A DNA stretch of 64,000 bases from Alisma plantago-aquatica (Eukaryota > Streptophyta > Magnoliopsida > Alismatales > Alismataceae): the NCBI GenBank assembly GCA_963693085.1, contig OY856412.1, positions 345,522,457 through 345,586,456 of the forward strand. The letters run 5' to 3'. The notes beneath the pieces are model-generated. The model searched no databases. It worked only from the letters and a program-made list of their open reading frames with translations, and was not told the origin of the DNA. The position numbers and the translations under genes are program-made. Shown here piece after piece: positions 32,467 through 44,468 of this stretch (positions are counted from its first letter, which is position 1; each line of letters starts with the position of its first letter).

Positions 32467-35400
32467 ATGGATAGATCATGGATGTCCATTCGTAATCATT
32501 GCACCCCAGAGTTTATATCTGGTCTTGATCAGTTTATTAGATTTGCCGAGGAACATAGGAAAAAACCTACAGATAGGTTCTACTGTCCATGTAGGCATTG
32601 TGGTAACAACTTGAAAGTCAACACTGGTGAGGAAATCAAAAGTCATGTCATGTGCAATGGGGTTGTACAAGGCTATACAGAATGGCACTGGCATGGAGAG
32701 ATTTCAAAATCGAAACCAGTAGATGTCGATAGCAGTGCTTGGGTGGAAGAAGAAATTGCCTCCGATGACGTAAATGTGAACGAACCAGTTCCAGCTGACA
32801 TCGTTGATGCGATACTAGATAGTTGTAGGGTAGAGCACACCGATCCACCTCCTATCTTTAGAAACATTGTGCATGATGCTGAGATACCGTTATACACAGG
32901 CTGTGCTAAGTTTACGAAGTTTAGCACTGTGTTGAGATTGTATAAGTTGAAAGCTAACAATAGATGGAGCGACAAAAGCTTCACTGAATTGTTGACTTTG
33001 TTGAAAGAAATGCTTCCTGAAGGAAACGAGCTGCCAATCTCAACATACCAGGTAAAGAAAATGTTGTGCCCAATGGGAATGGAGGTCAAGAAGATACACG
33101 CATGCCCGAATGATTGTGTATTATTTCAAAAGGACTATGTAGATTTGAATGATTGTCCAAAATGTGGTGCGTCACGATATAAATTGACGACTTCGGGGGA
33201 GTCCAAAATTGGTTCTCCTGCCAAGGTATTATGGTATCTACCTATAATATCACGGTTTCAACGCTTGTTTGCAAATCCAAAAGATGCGAAGAATTTGAGG
33301 TGGCATGCAGATGTTAAGAAAAATAATGATGGGATGCTACGACATGCGTCTGATTCCCCACAGTGGAAGAAGATTGATCTATTGTACCCCAAATTTGGTG
33401 AAGAAGATAGGAATCTAAGACTTGGGCTTTGTACAGATGGGATGAATCTGTACGGGACATTGAGCAGCCAACATAGCACTTGGCCAGTCATGCTTGTTAT
33501 ATACAATCTTCCTCCCTGGATGTGTATGAAAAATAAGTACGTTATGTTTTCATTGTTGATATCGGGCCCTAAACAACCCGGAAATGATATCGATGTTTAT
33601 CTTGAACCTTTGATTGATGACTTAAAGAAACTTTGGGATGAAGGTGTGATGACCTATGATGCTTCAGCAAGAGAGACATTTTGTTTGCACGCTATGTTGT
33701 TTTGCACTATTAATGACTTTCCAGCATATGAGAATTTGTCTGGATATAGTGTCAAAGGAGCTAAAGCGTGTCCTATATGTGAAGAAAACACTGATTCAAT
33801 AAGACTAAAACATGGCGGCAAGACTGTATATCTTGGTCATCGAAGGTTTCTTTCAAAATTTCATCTGTATCGTAGGAAGCGCAAAGCATTCAATGGATGG
33901 AATGATGAACGGAGTGCACCTAAACCTATACCGGGGGATGTTGTTTATGAAAGAGTAAAAGACATTGTCAATGAATTTGGTAAGAAATCACAATGTAGTA
34001 TGGCCACACGGAGTGACAATTCTTCATTCAAGAAGAAGTCAATATTTTGGGATCTTCCTTATTGGAGTTCTTTGACAGTCAGGCATTGTATCAATGTAAT
34101 GCACGTTGAGAAAAATCTTTGTGATAGCATCATTAGTACTCTGTAAAATATACCAAGTAAGACTAAAGATGGGATAAAATCCAGACTGGACCTACGTGAA
34201 ATGGGAATAAGGTCATAATTAACAGAATTACGTGAAATGGGTAATAAAAGAACATACTTACCTCCCGCTTGTTACACGTTGTCTAGAAAGGAGAAGAAAA
34301 CTTTTTGTGAATGGTTAGTAAATGTTAAGATCCCACATGGTTACTCATCCAACATCCGTAGATTGGTATCAATGAAAGATATGAAGTTGATAGGTCTTAA
34401 ATCTCATGATTGTCACACTCTAATGCAACAAATATTGCTCGTGGCAATTCGATCTATAGTGCCGAAGCATGTAAGGTTTGCAATTACCAGACTTTATTTC
34501 TTTTTCAATAGTCTATGCAGCAAAGTTATTGACCCTTATACTCTCAATAATTTGCAAAGAGAAGTGGTTGTTACCCTATGTCAGCTTGAGATGTATTTCC
34601 CTCCTTCGTTCTTTGATATCATGGTACATCTTGTTGTCCACTTGACTAGGGAAGTGAAAATCTTGGGACCGGTTTTATTGCATTGGATGTATCCCTTTGA
34701 ACGATACATGAGCATTTTTAAATGTGATGTTCGAAACCGTTATCGTCCTGAAGGGAGTATTATTGAAGGTTATGTGACGAGAGAGGTTATGGATTTCTGC
34801 AATGACTTTCTCAGTGGTAATGACACTCCTGATAATGACAAGAATATTGAGGAGGGCAAAGGAATTTTGGGATCACGGGTGAAAGTAATCAGCCGTGAGC
34901 AGTTGGAACAAGCTCACTTGTATATTTTACAGAATATGGACGAAATGAGTGTTTATATCGAGGAACATACCAATTTCATAAAGAGACAACATCCTGGAGC
35001 AAGTTCAATGTGGCTTGCTAGAGAGCATAATAAGACTTTTACTAAGTGGTTTGAAGATAAAGTCTTACATCAACTATCTCAAACACCAAATGATAATACA
35101 GAAACTATCAAATGCCTCGCCTTTAAACCAAAACCAAATGTTATGTCTTATGAAGGGTTTGACATTAATGGATTCACATTTTACACAAAGCACCAAGATG
35201 ATAAGTGTCATCCAAAATAGTGGGGTCACTCTTCAAGCGTCGACTATGTACTTTGCAAGTGCAAAGGATAAGAGTCCACGTGAAGCTAAAATGTCATATT
35301 ACGGTGTCATTGAAGACATTTGGGAGTTTGACTACATAGATTTCAAAATTCCGCTCTTTAAATGTAATTGGGTTGATAACACCAAAGGAGTTATAGTGGA

Positions 35401-35713
35401 TGAATTGGGTTTCACTTTGGTGAACTATGAAAAGATTGGCGAGAAGGCTGAACCATTCATATTGGCATCACAGGCAAAACAAATATTCTATATCGATGAT
35501 CCTGCAAATGATAAATGGTCGGTTGTTCTTCATGGTAAAAGACAGTTCATTGAAGATCATATAGATGAAGAAGAGTACTATGATAAGTATGATGACTCCA
35601 GTCCATTCTCAGTTGGGTTGCCAACTCCACAAAATATTGAAGCTAATGATGACTTATATGTTCGCGGAGATCACAATGAAGGATTGTTAATTGATAAAAG
35701 ATCACAATTTTAG
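32467..35713 (+). pseudogene. TNP2-like CACTA transposase, two stops and a frameshift
   Basis: ATG at 32467 begins a 559-codon piece: a transposase-associated N-terminal domain (about residues 3-75, with the Cys pattern FYCPCRHCGNN), a second Cys cluster (CPNDC, DCPKCG), and the TNP2/Transposase_21 domain with the conserved Asp at residue 324 (LCTDGMNLYG). It stops at TAA 34144-34146. The same frame continues past a second TAA at 34216-34218 into 34237-35220, which carries the DUF4218 domain (YLPPACYTLSRKEKKTFCEW, HWMYPFERYM). A one-base frameshift near 35210 moves the DUF4216 domain (KCNWVD, VILASQAKQIFY-like) into the frame ending at 35713. Transposase would bind the subterminal repeats and cut at the termini; this copy cannot make full-length protein. 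Confidence 0.92.
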
Positions 35714-35727
35714 AGACATGTATGTTT

Positions 35728-35829
35728 ATACAAATGCTAAATGTTTTCCTTTTTCTAGTTTATACAAATGCTAAATGTTTGCCTTTTTCTAGTTGATACA
35801 AATGTTAAATGTTTGCCTTTTTAATGACA
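35728..35829. repeat. three-copy 34-bp tandem repeat between the two CACTA genes
   Basis: Units start at 35728, 35762 and 35796 (atacaaatgctaaatgttt core). The last is followed by ttttcag, a likely acceptor one base before the ATG of the second gene, so the repeats probably lie in an intron. Confidence 0.8.
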
Positions 35830-35836
35830 TTTTCAG

Positions 35837-38800
35837 ATGGCTGACCATGATGAGAATGATGTCCATGATGAGCATGAAATCTATCATGAGCATGTTGTCC
35901 ATGACGAGCATGGCGAGGATACCAATGTAAGTTCTAAAAACATATCCTATATTTCTATAAAATTCATTATCTTCTAGTTATGTCATATATCCTATATTTC
36001 TATATTGGGCTAATTTAGTGTGTTTATTTTTGTCAAATTTTAGGTTGATGATGCACATGTACCCACTGAAGCAATTGAGCAACTTGATGCGCAGCAACAA
36101 AAACATAACAAGAAAAGGGGTATCACTCTGTTGAAAAAGTTAATTGCGCTGAGTGGCAGTGGATCCAAATTGGTTTTGGAGTTTGATAATGGAGGGAATG
36201 CAATTAGAGTGAACCACAATAATTTAATAAACTATCTTGGGGTTGTCACTCGAAGCCATTGTGGTGTTAAGTATGATAATTGGCATAAAGTTCCTCAGGC
36301 GAAGAAAGACTTGATATGGAAAGATTTATGTGTGAGTTATTATTATTTGCAATTCTATTTTGTAGATTACAAATTCTATTATTTGCAATTCTATTTTTGG
36401 ATACTAGTTAATAACATTTCTATTTTACAGAATCTGTTTGCATTGGATGAGATGTTGCATCGTAAAAGTGTGATGCAACGCGCTGGAAAGATGCTTAGGA
36501 ATTATAGGACAAATCTGAACAGAGAATACATAAAAGAGGGTGATAAGAAGAAGAAGTCAGCCCTTGAACAATGTAACTTCTTGGACAAAGAAGATTGGGA
36601 CAATTTTATTGATTCAAGAAAATCTGAAGAATTCAAGGTATTAGGCGTCACTCCCATTTTAATTAATATACATTGTATTCACCTATTCAAGATTAACATT
36701 TAGTGCTACTAACCTAATTATAAATGTGCATACTAACTAGGCCCTTAGTGACGCACAAAAAGCAAGGCGTGCACTGAATGTGCATGACCACACTATGGGT
36801 CCAAAATGCTATGCAAGCGTTCGCCAAAGACTACAGGCGGAGTCTGCGGCTACTCAGGAGTCTGCGGCTACTCAGGATGTTACTCCTACTCAGGAGTCTG
36901 CCACACCCATGCCTCGCCATGATATCTGGATAGCTGGCAGGCAAAACAAGAAGGGTGAAATAAAGAAGCCCGTAACTGCTGAGGCGGCTGCAAAAATGGT
37001 AAAATACAACTCTTAGAGAAATTGTTTGAATATTGATTATTTGTGGTGTTAACTTACCAATTTCTGTTTATGGTGATTAGCGGGAGCTGCACAAGCAGAG
37101 GAAACAAGGCACGTTCATCCCTCAGGGCACAAGGGATGAATTGACAGTTGCTCTGGGTAACCCAGAGCATCCTGGACGTGTTAGAGGTGCCGACGCTGGT
37201 GTGGGCATCAAAGTATTCTTTCGGCCATCCCAGCGCAAACCCAGAGCAGGACTTTCTCAAGAAGAGGTAACCTATAATTTTTTTAGAATGTTACTGCAAA
37301 AGGAAATTCATTAATAAGAAGTTAATGTTTGTTTTATCCATGTATAGGAGAATAAGAGAGTCGAGGATATAGTTGCTAATAAGGTCAACGATGCAGTTGC
37401 TGAGAAGGTCAAGGAAGAATTGCTGTGGTGGCAGGCATCTCAGGCTTCCAATCAGCCTATGGCGACCCACTCTTCTCCTGGTGCACAGACTGCGAGTAAT
37501 CCTGGAGACCCATCGCCTAACACGTCTGTTGTAAGTATTGTTTATGACACTGTAGCTAGTCTTTTCAAGATGATATGTTTTCAAGATGATATGTATATAT
37601 GTATAACATTCTTTACGTAAATTTGTAGGCATTGAAGCCATGCCGCTTAAGAATGCAAGACTATGTTGTTGCAGAGGCGCAGGCTTACCAGTCCCTTCCT
37701 GGGGCAACGTTTCATGGGACTCCAATGCCACAGGGCTACATTCGTGTGAGCTCGATACATGTATTACCCGATTGGAGGGAAGTTGCGTTGCCATATGCCC
37801 ACCCAGATATTGATACACTTGGTGAGGCAGAAGGCGGGGTCATATTGTGGCTCAAAGCAGATGTCGTCTACACGACTGAAATTGTAAGATAAATTTACAT
37901 TGATTTAGACTGTTAATGTGTATATATGATGTCAACAGATCTGAAATTATATATACAGGTTAAAAAGAGGACACCAAGAGCACCTAGGCCTCCAACTCCA
38001 CTTCCCGTATTACCAACTTGGGTTCCAACTGACCTAACATACCCGTTAGGTCCTGCTTGTAGGGGAATGGCATGTTGGCTACGGGCACATAATATACATT
38101 GCCCTATAATTGTTTCTTTAGATGCAGATTATGCAAGTCAATCATACGACAACTCTTTATTTATACAAGATATTATTGAGATGTTTATGTATGATTGGCT
38201 GAATACATCAATGATAGAGACATGGATAAGGTGAGATCTTGTTTATACATCCATATACCTTGTGTAAGATCCGGTGATCTGGTTTCTTATATATTAATGC
38301 ATATGCCAATATGTTTTGTAGCTACTTAGTCGAAGATCATTGCAAACAATTTGCATATGATCATGTGGGATTTTTGATTCCATCATTGATTAGTATGGTA
38401 GCTAAAGACCCTGATAGTGTTCAACAATACTGTATAGATGCTTTTACAATTTTTGGTTAGCAAATGAAGATGAAAATAATAGCTCCATTCAATGTCAAGT
38501 AAGTTTACTTTATTTATAATTTGGACTTAAGAAAATTCCATTTTTATTTTGCATTTTGAGTTATTAATTGTTAACTTTTTACCTCTAGTGGTAGACATTG
38601 GGAGTTACTGGTTATTGTCCCCGGGACGTTCACTGTTTATTATCTACATCCCACAGGAAGTACATTAAACACTAAAATTGTACACGTAATGAGAATGCCA
38701 TTATTCTGGTGAGAAATATTTCATTTTTATATCCGTTAACATCTTTTATTACATTACTATTTACTTATGCAATTTACTGTGTTATAATAACATGTAGGGG

Positions 38801-39313
38801 TTTAGATGCATTCAAAAAGGCTGGAGGAAAGGTCCCAAGGAAAAAGAACCAGCCAATAAATTGGGAGAATGTAAAAGTAAGTTCCCGACTCCCCGACTCC
38901 AATGTATATATTATTGATGTGAATTGTGCTTAGTTGTATTATTTTGTATGTTTCAATTTATAGTGCGCTACACAAGACAATGGTTGGGCATGCGCAAACT
39001 ATGTGATGCGATTTATGCAGATGATTATCAAACATGCCGCATTGGACATCGATACCATACATGAGGTATTATATATAGTCTCATTAGTTAGTATGAAATA
39101 TATCAATCTTATTTTTATATTATTACTTATATATATACATCATTCTCTTTGCAGGTATTTAATACTGACCACACTATAGGAAAACGCTTAAAAAATGTAC
39201 ATGCTCCATATACGAGGGAAGCATTAAATGAAGTAAGAGAAGAATGGGCAAAAACCATACAAGCAATGGCAATTGTAAGATATAATTGGGATGTTGATAG
39301 TGATGCTGAATGA
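35837..39313 (+). CDS. second CACTA gene: En/Spm transposase domain plus Ulp1-like peptidase
   Basis: Thirteen exons can be laid out with GT-AG borders and consistent phase: 35837-35926, 36044-36331, 36431-36637, 36741-36998, 37081-37266, 37348-37530, 37629-37883, 37959-38230, 38322-38498, 38589-38708, 38798-38876, 38964-39065, 39155-39313 (2,376 nt, 791 codons plus stop). The N-terminus is His/Asp/Glu-rich. Exons 2-4 match the plant En/Spm (PF03004-type) domain (NYLGVVTRSHCGVKYDNW, RAGKMLRNYR), followed by a QESAAT repeat. Exons 8-12 resemble a C48/Ulp1 peptidase: His in GRHWELLV (38596), Gln and Cys in TQDNGWACANYVMRF (38973, 38991). The usual Asp after the His is His here (YYLHPTG, 38647). 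One in-frame TAG (38458-38460, exon 9) breaks this copy. The TNPA-like DNA-binding role is inferred. Confidence 0.75.
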
Positions 39314-39566
39314 TACTTTGTAAATGAATATTTCTGAATGTTAATACATGTATTTGAATGTTTCTATATGTGTGAACGTGAGAATTGAATTGATGTCTGA
39401 ATGTATCTACTTGTGTGAATCTTTTTTTGTTAATTTTGCAGGTTTGTGGCCTGTTTGTAGGCTGATATCAATGGATGTCGTAAACCTGCAGTTCAGAAAA
39501 CTGAACTACAGGTTCTCATCCTGCTGACCAGCCACAGCAGGCCTGCAAACTGATATGAAAAAAAAT
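39314..39566 (+). other. 3' untranslated region of CACTA gene
   Basis: AT-rich after the TGA at 39311-39313. A short palindromic stretch (acctgcagttcagaaaactgaactacaggt) sits at about 39484-39513. No ORF of note. Confidence 0.5.
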
Positions 39567-39944
39567 AGATATAGGCGTCGGTTATTTACAGAAAACCATC
39601 AGCAAAGACATACAACGTCGGATTTTTGTAAAAAACTGACGCCTGATGTGACCAAAGCAGTACTTGGAAAAGGCGTCGACTGTTCGTCTCGAACCGACGC
39701 CTCTAATACATGTAGGCGTCGGTCTTTTAGGAGATAACCGACGCCAAAAAGTGTCCTATATGTCGCTGTTTTCTGTGGCGTGACCACTTTTGGCGTCGAT
39801 TATTTATAAGCAACCGACGCCTATAAGTTAAATAGGCGTCGGGTAAAAAACCGACGCTGAAGTGTTCGACCTTTAGCGGCACCCACATAGGCGTCGGTCG
39901 GAAACCGATGCCAAAAGGGGTTAAACAACCGTCGCCAAAGGCGG
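39567..39944. repeat. right subterminal repeat region of CACTA
   Basis: Dense gcgtcggtt/aaccgacgcc units, many as short inverted pairs, continue to the terminus. They mirror 30262-30690. ORFs here (39555-40065) are artefacts of the repeats. Confidence 0.85.
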
Positions 39945-39958
39945 TTTCTGTAGTAGTG
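39945..39958. repeat. right terminal inverted repeat
   Basis: TTTCTGTAGTAGTG, complement of the left terminus. Confidence 0.95.
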
Positions 39959-40450
39959 CAAGTAATTGGAAAGTTAGAGAAAAACTTCAACCTACATTTC
40001 ATGATCAGTGTTATAGTGAGCATATAGTTCCTTTGTCTCTTATATCTGGATTGAACTCCAGGCATCGAATCATCATCGTCTCAACATTCAATTCATATTT
40101 TTTTAACTGGATGAAACTATATGACATGCATGTGATCTCACATATCACGTATTGAGTCGCATGAGTATTGTCATAAGTTTCTAAGTCTCACTTATCATGT
40201 GTCTAGGATATCAATCTACTTTAGAAGTAACAAATTTCATCTACATTATTCACAATCAATCCACATGTGTCACAACATACCCGAGCTTCAATTTTATGGC
40301 AACCCTTATTCACGGTAATTTTGGATGATGTCAAAATACATCGAATGACATGTGATTAGTGTAGTGACTTCAGGTCTAAGAACCACAATCACTACTATCA
40401 TTTGAGAGTTGATTATGAATGGCATTCCATGGTCTCCATGTATCGTTTGA
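39959..40450 (-). mobile_element. Tork-like copia LTR, part right of CACTA insertion
   Basis: Resumes exactly where 30241 stopped (caagtaattggaaagtt) and follows 13253-13745 to about 40450 (ccatggtctccatgtatc), where the match ends. Confidence 0.7.
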
Positions 40451-42535
40451 GAGCGTATTCTGAACATTTTGAAAACCAATGTAGCAAGGGAATTAGTATA
40501 GATCGAGATGTTAATTAATCAACTTGGTATGGTTACAATCATTAGAGATATAGTGGAACTTTATTGTGACAAAAAATACACATGCTAAGGAACCAAGATC
40601 ACATCACCATTTTAAGCACATACTATAATTTTAGCGTCTTATACAAGAGAACGTACGATGAGGAAATGTCACAATTTATATAGTACATTCTGAAATAAAT
40701 AATTTTGATTACTTGGAGAGATAATATTCACTAAAAAACATGAAGTTCATGTTAGATCACATGGAACTTCATTCATGAGTGATTGGTTCTAGTCCAAGGA
40801 AGAAATTGTTGGTTGTATGTCCTTAGTACCATCATATGGTGATTGTAATAGGGATACAATGTGATGCTAGATAAGTAATCAAATTAAATTCCACTTATTA
40901 TGTTTATTTTAATATTGAGATAATGATTTATTGTAACTTAAGAATGTTTTGAATCAATGACATGTGGTTTGGGTTTATCAGCTAAACATGATAGCATATA
41001 TATATTAGGAGTATTAAATTTATTTTTATCCTTATTTGGTTCTTACTGGGGATATTGTATGACACAATTTTACATAAGACTAGTGTGTATGTTGAATAAT
41101 GACTATGTGTGTTTATTCATGATATTTGTAATCATCTCAAATATGTTGGTGCTTGTTCGAGTACAAGTTGCACTAGACCAGCCTATTTTGTGAACGACAC
41201 TTGGAAGCCATGTCATGGCAGTCAAATGCATAACTCTATGTGATAACAATGACTATGATCGTTATAAATTAAGTCACTACAGTGATCACATGATGTTATG
41301 GGTACTTTAAAACGAGACCGATGTGACTCTCAATAAGTGTTGACAAACATGTAGATTGGGTGCACAATAGCAGTTGATGATTATTCTGAGTGAAGTAGAT
41401 GAGTTTCCTGCCTCCATTGGAGTGATACCATGGTCCTTTTATAAGGGAGACTTTGCAATGGACGACTATTCTCATGTGAGACAATATATGATATCACATC
41501 TCATACAATGTAAGTATTTTTATGTAGTTAAAGAAATGTGGATTATATGGGAATAGGATAACAACCACATGCATCTAGTGTGGGTAGAATATCCTAAGAG
41601 TCAATCATTTGTTGATTGTAGTGGCACATTTTGTAATTGATTTATCAGTAATAAAGGCCATTTTAAATGTTATTATTGCTTCAATATGAGATAATGAATA
41701 AATATATTAATACCCTAAGAACGTATGACTCAAAGACATGTGATTTCATGTTGAGGATCGAAACATGACATCATGTATGTGCTAAGAGTATCCATTCTTG
41801 TCTAGGTTCAAAGTATGCTATTATCTTGGAAATTAGGGAATTAATAATTCATTAAGATAAGTATGTGTGTTTCCTAATGACTACATATCATTAGTCATGA
41901 TATTGGATATGAGGCCAAACACATAGGTCTTGTTATGAACAAATGTATTAGATATACCCACATTGAGTATAATACATGGAAGCTAGAAAATGACATTCAT
42001 AATCATATCTCATTGAGACAGTGATGATTGTGGATCATTAGACCATAGCTCATTACAATAATGACATGTTATTGTGTTCAGTTCAACACTAACCAATGTG
42101 ACCTTGAATAAGGATAACCATTTAGGTGGTCTTGGGTACATCGTGATATATGTTGATTATTATGAGTAATTTAGATGGAATTTTTCTCCTTTCAAGGTAA
42201 AATTTTGGACACTTGATGAGTGACACTATGAAATGCATGGCCATGCTCATGTGAGTCAATGTGTGATATTGAGCTCATATGTGTCTCAAATCGTCCCTTC
42301 CAAATCTAGGAACAAATATCGACACTCATAGGATGATGTTTGCATGACTAAGATTCAATCTAGAAATTGGAGTTAAATGTATTATATGATCATTGTAACA
42401 CTAGTCACATCACTAGGATGAAGGTTTTCTACATCTTATGCAATATAATAATAGGATGAAGTCTTTCTAGATACCCATCATTGTTTGTGAAGTCATAATA
42501 TAATTATAGACATCACTACCATCATAGTGGGGTTT
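40451..42535 (+). mobile_element. decayed copia LTR fragments in plus orientation
   Basis: 41940-42535 follows 14470-15080 (the block atacccacattgagtataatacatgg, then the gtgatgattgtgg and ccatgctcatgtgagtcaatg blocks). A shorter match, 41290-41510, follows 14680-14830. The first 800 bp are unassigned. ORFs (40957-41193, 41296-41556) are short and unsupported. Confidence 0.5.
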
Positions 42536-43670
42536 AGACTACACTAGGCTTGCAAATAGAGTGAAAGAGAAAGTAAAGACCTAAACTAGCAAGAACAAAG
42601 CAAGATCAAGGTGAGAAGCTAACTAAGCGAGAAAAGAGATAACTAAATGAACACTAACTAAGCAAGAAGGTAATTTGGGTTTTTAATCAATTAAAACAGG
42701 TGTAGGTTGTTTAGGGGATGCACTTATCAATTAGGTTGGGAGTAACATGAGAACGTATTGATTTCATTTAGATTATCAAACCAAAATACAAGCTAGAGGC
42801 GAATGAATTATCCTTAACTAATAATTGCACATGGATATGCTGGGTTGTGTGTAGGGGAACTAGTCCCTAACACCCCCTACTACCCTTGCAAGGTTCAATT
42901 GGGTTATGTTTTAGGTGTAATTCAATTAGAGTCTAAACAAGCCTAGGTTTCTAGATTAAATGATCTTAGGATGATTAGGGACTGAGGTTAGTAGGAAGTG
43001 AGGTTTTTGGCTTCCCATCACCCACATTCTAGACTTGAGAAAGCTCCATGGTAAGCACACCAAACTCATCTAAACTAGATACTTATATCTCTTGGCTAGG
43101 GTTAGGAGATTGATTAGCATGTGGGAGTATGGGTGGCTAGCTAGGAATCCAATAATTGGACCTAGGAGTAAATCCCAAAATTCACACATCTAAGCAATTT
43201 CCTAAATTCCTAGGTGATTTCAAGCATAAACCAACAAGCAATTCTTGAAGAGTGAGATATAAATACAACATAACCATTAACAAATGAATGTTTTCAATGT
43301 TTACATATCATTTTCCCTCCACATGGTATCAAAGTAAAATTTTTGACCCGAAACAACCCACCTAAGGGGCCTACCTACTCATGGAAATGCAAAATACAAA
43401 AAGAAAGGAGAAAGAGGTAGAAGAAGTAATGGAGCCAGGTCTAGATGGAGCAATTCTCCACTTTATCTGCTACATGACGTCCTCCTCCTTATTCCATGGT
43501 GCAAGAGCATGGAATGATGGTGGAATAAATTCAAAACACTAGGAAACTAGGGTTTTGGTGGTGGAAATTGTCAAATGAAGTGGAATGGAGGGGGAAATGG
43601 AGTGGAATGTGAAAATGGGGATCTAGGAGGTGGTAGAAGGTAGACAAAATCATGCTAGAGCCGCCACCTA
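42536..43670. other. unassigned, LTR/leader-like sequence
   Basis: A purine-rich stretch with aactaagcaagaa repeats (about 42590-42670), then non-coding sequence. Reading minus, it lies downstream of the TATA box at 43671 and could be the transcribed part of the Tat/Athila-like LTR. tggtatcaaag at 43325 resembles a tRNA-binding site, but with a mismatch and no coding context. Confidence 0.35.
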
Positions 43671-44468
43671 GGTATATATAGGTGTGGCAGAAGCAATAGG
43701 TCAAGTATGGGTAAAGTGGGAAATACAATGCAAAAGTAGGTAGGTTTTTGTGAGTAGCAAAGTTGTGGTTGTCACCACAAATGTGGTGGGAAGGGGTGAG
43801 AATAGTCGTGGTGGTATGGAATGATTGAGGTGAGAAATGGGGAAAATCACAATAACTTGGTCAAATTTGTACATGATGTAGCACGGCCGTGGTGGAGGTA
43901 GGGTAGCATGGTCGTGGTGGTCACCACGACCGTGGTGTCTTGGATCACTATGCCCATTCTTGGCTCCATGGTAATTTTACTTCAGCCGTCACACGGCCAT
44001 GCAAGGTGGCACGGCCGTTCTAGGTCGGTCCACCATGACCATTCTATATGGAACAACTATGGTGATCTCTACACTTTGTTGGATTGACTCTGTTGTCTTT
44101 GGATGAGCCAGCATGACCATCCTGAGGTACCACGGCCGTGGTGGTCTCTGTTGCAACACTTTTCCATGATTCTTTGTTCATTCTTTGACATCTTTGCTTC
44201 AATGTAGCTCTTGCCACTAGGGGTACGTTGAGGGAGCCTCTAACTTCACTTTAGGCCTCTCTAAGGGTGGAGAAACCCTAGGATCACTACTTACCTCTCT
44301 CTTCCATCAAGTGTGGTCCAAATGCTTGAAAAACATGCAAATAATATCCATAAGTGCTATTTATACAAATATGCATATTAGGGGAAATTACATGTAATTT
44401 AATGGGTATAGATGTGATTGAAATGCAATATGACAGAAGATGAAGCCCTAAAATAGGGCTAAATTACA
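43671..44468 (-). mobile_element. promoter part of a Tat/Athila-like LTR, minus strand
   Basis: On the minus strand the edge at 44468 reads TGTAATTTAGCCC, immediately after a purine-rich AGTTGGGGT, i.e. a polypurine tract then an LTR start. It contains a palindrome array (43881-44146) and a TATA box (CCTATATATACC, 43671-43682). The left edge is undefined. Confidence 0.45.
43881..44146. repeat. palindrome array, CACCACGGCCGTGGTG type
   Basis: gcacggccgtggtgg, tggtcgtggtggtcaccacgaccgtggtg, acacggccatgc, gcacggccgttc and ccacggccgtggtgg recur at short intervals. A weaker version of the same motif is at 48041-48260 inside the same remnant. Confidence 0.8.

Larger units (their letters stand above)
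30242..39958 (+). mobile_element. CACTA (En/Spm) DNA transposon, 9,717 bp
   Basis: Termini are CACTACTACAGAAA and its complement TTTCTGTAGTAGTG, flanked by 3-bp CAA duplications, the hallmarks of CACTA elements. Subterminal regions are filled with gcgtcggtt/aaccgacgcc units in both orientations. Inside, in plus orientation, are a GC-rich first exon, a long first intron, a TNP2-like transposase gene (broken) and a second, 13-exon gene with an En/Spm transposase domain and a Ulp1-like domain. The element split an older copia LTR. Both termini look intact, so it could still be mobilised in trans. Confidence 0.95.

Noticed and set aside
37291..37818. 175-codon ORF on the minus strand
   Set aside because: Lies antisense across exons and introns of the second CACTA gene; no recognisable domain.
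43325..43336. tggtatcaaagt as a primer-binding site
   Set aside because: One mismatch to the consensus, orientation opposite to the surrounding minus-strand element, and no gag follows.
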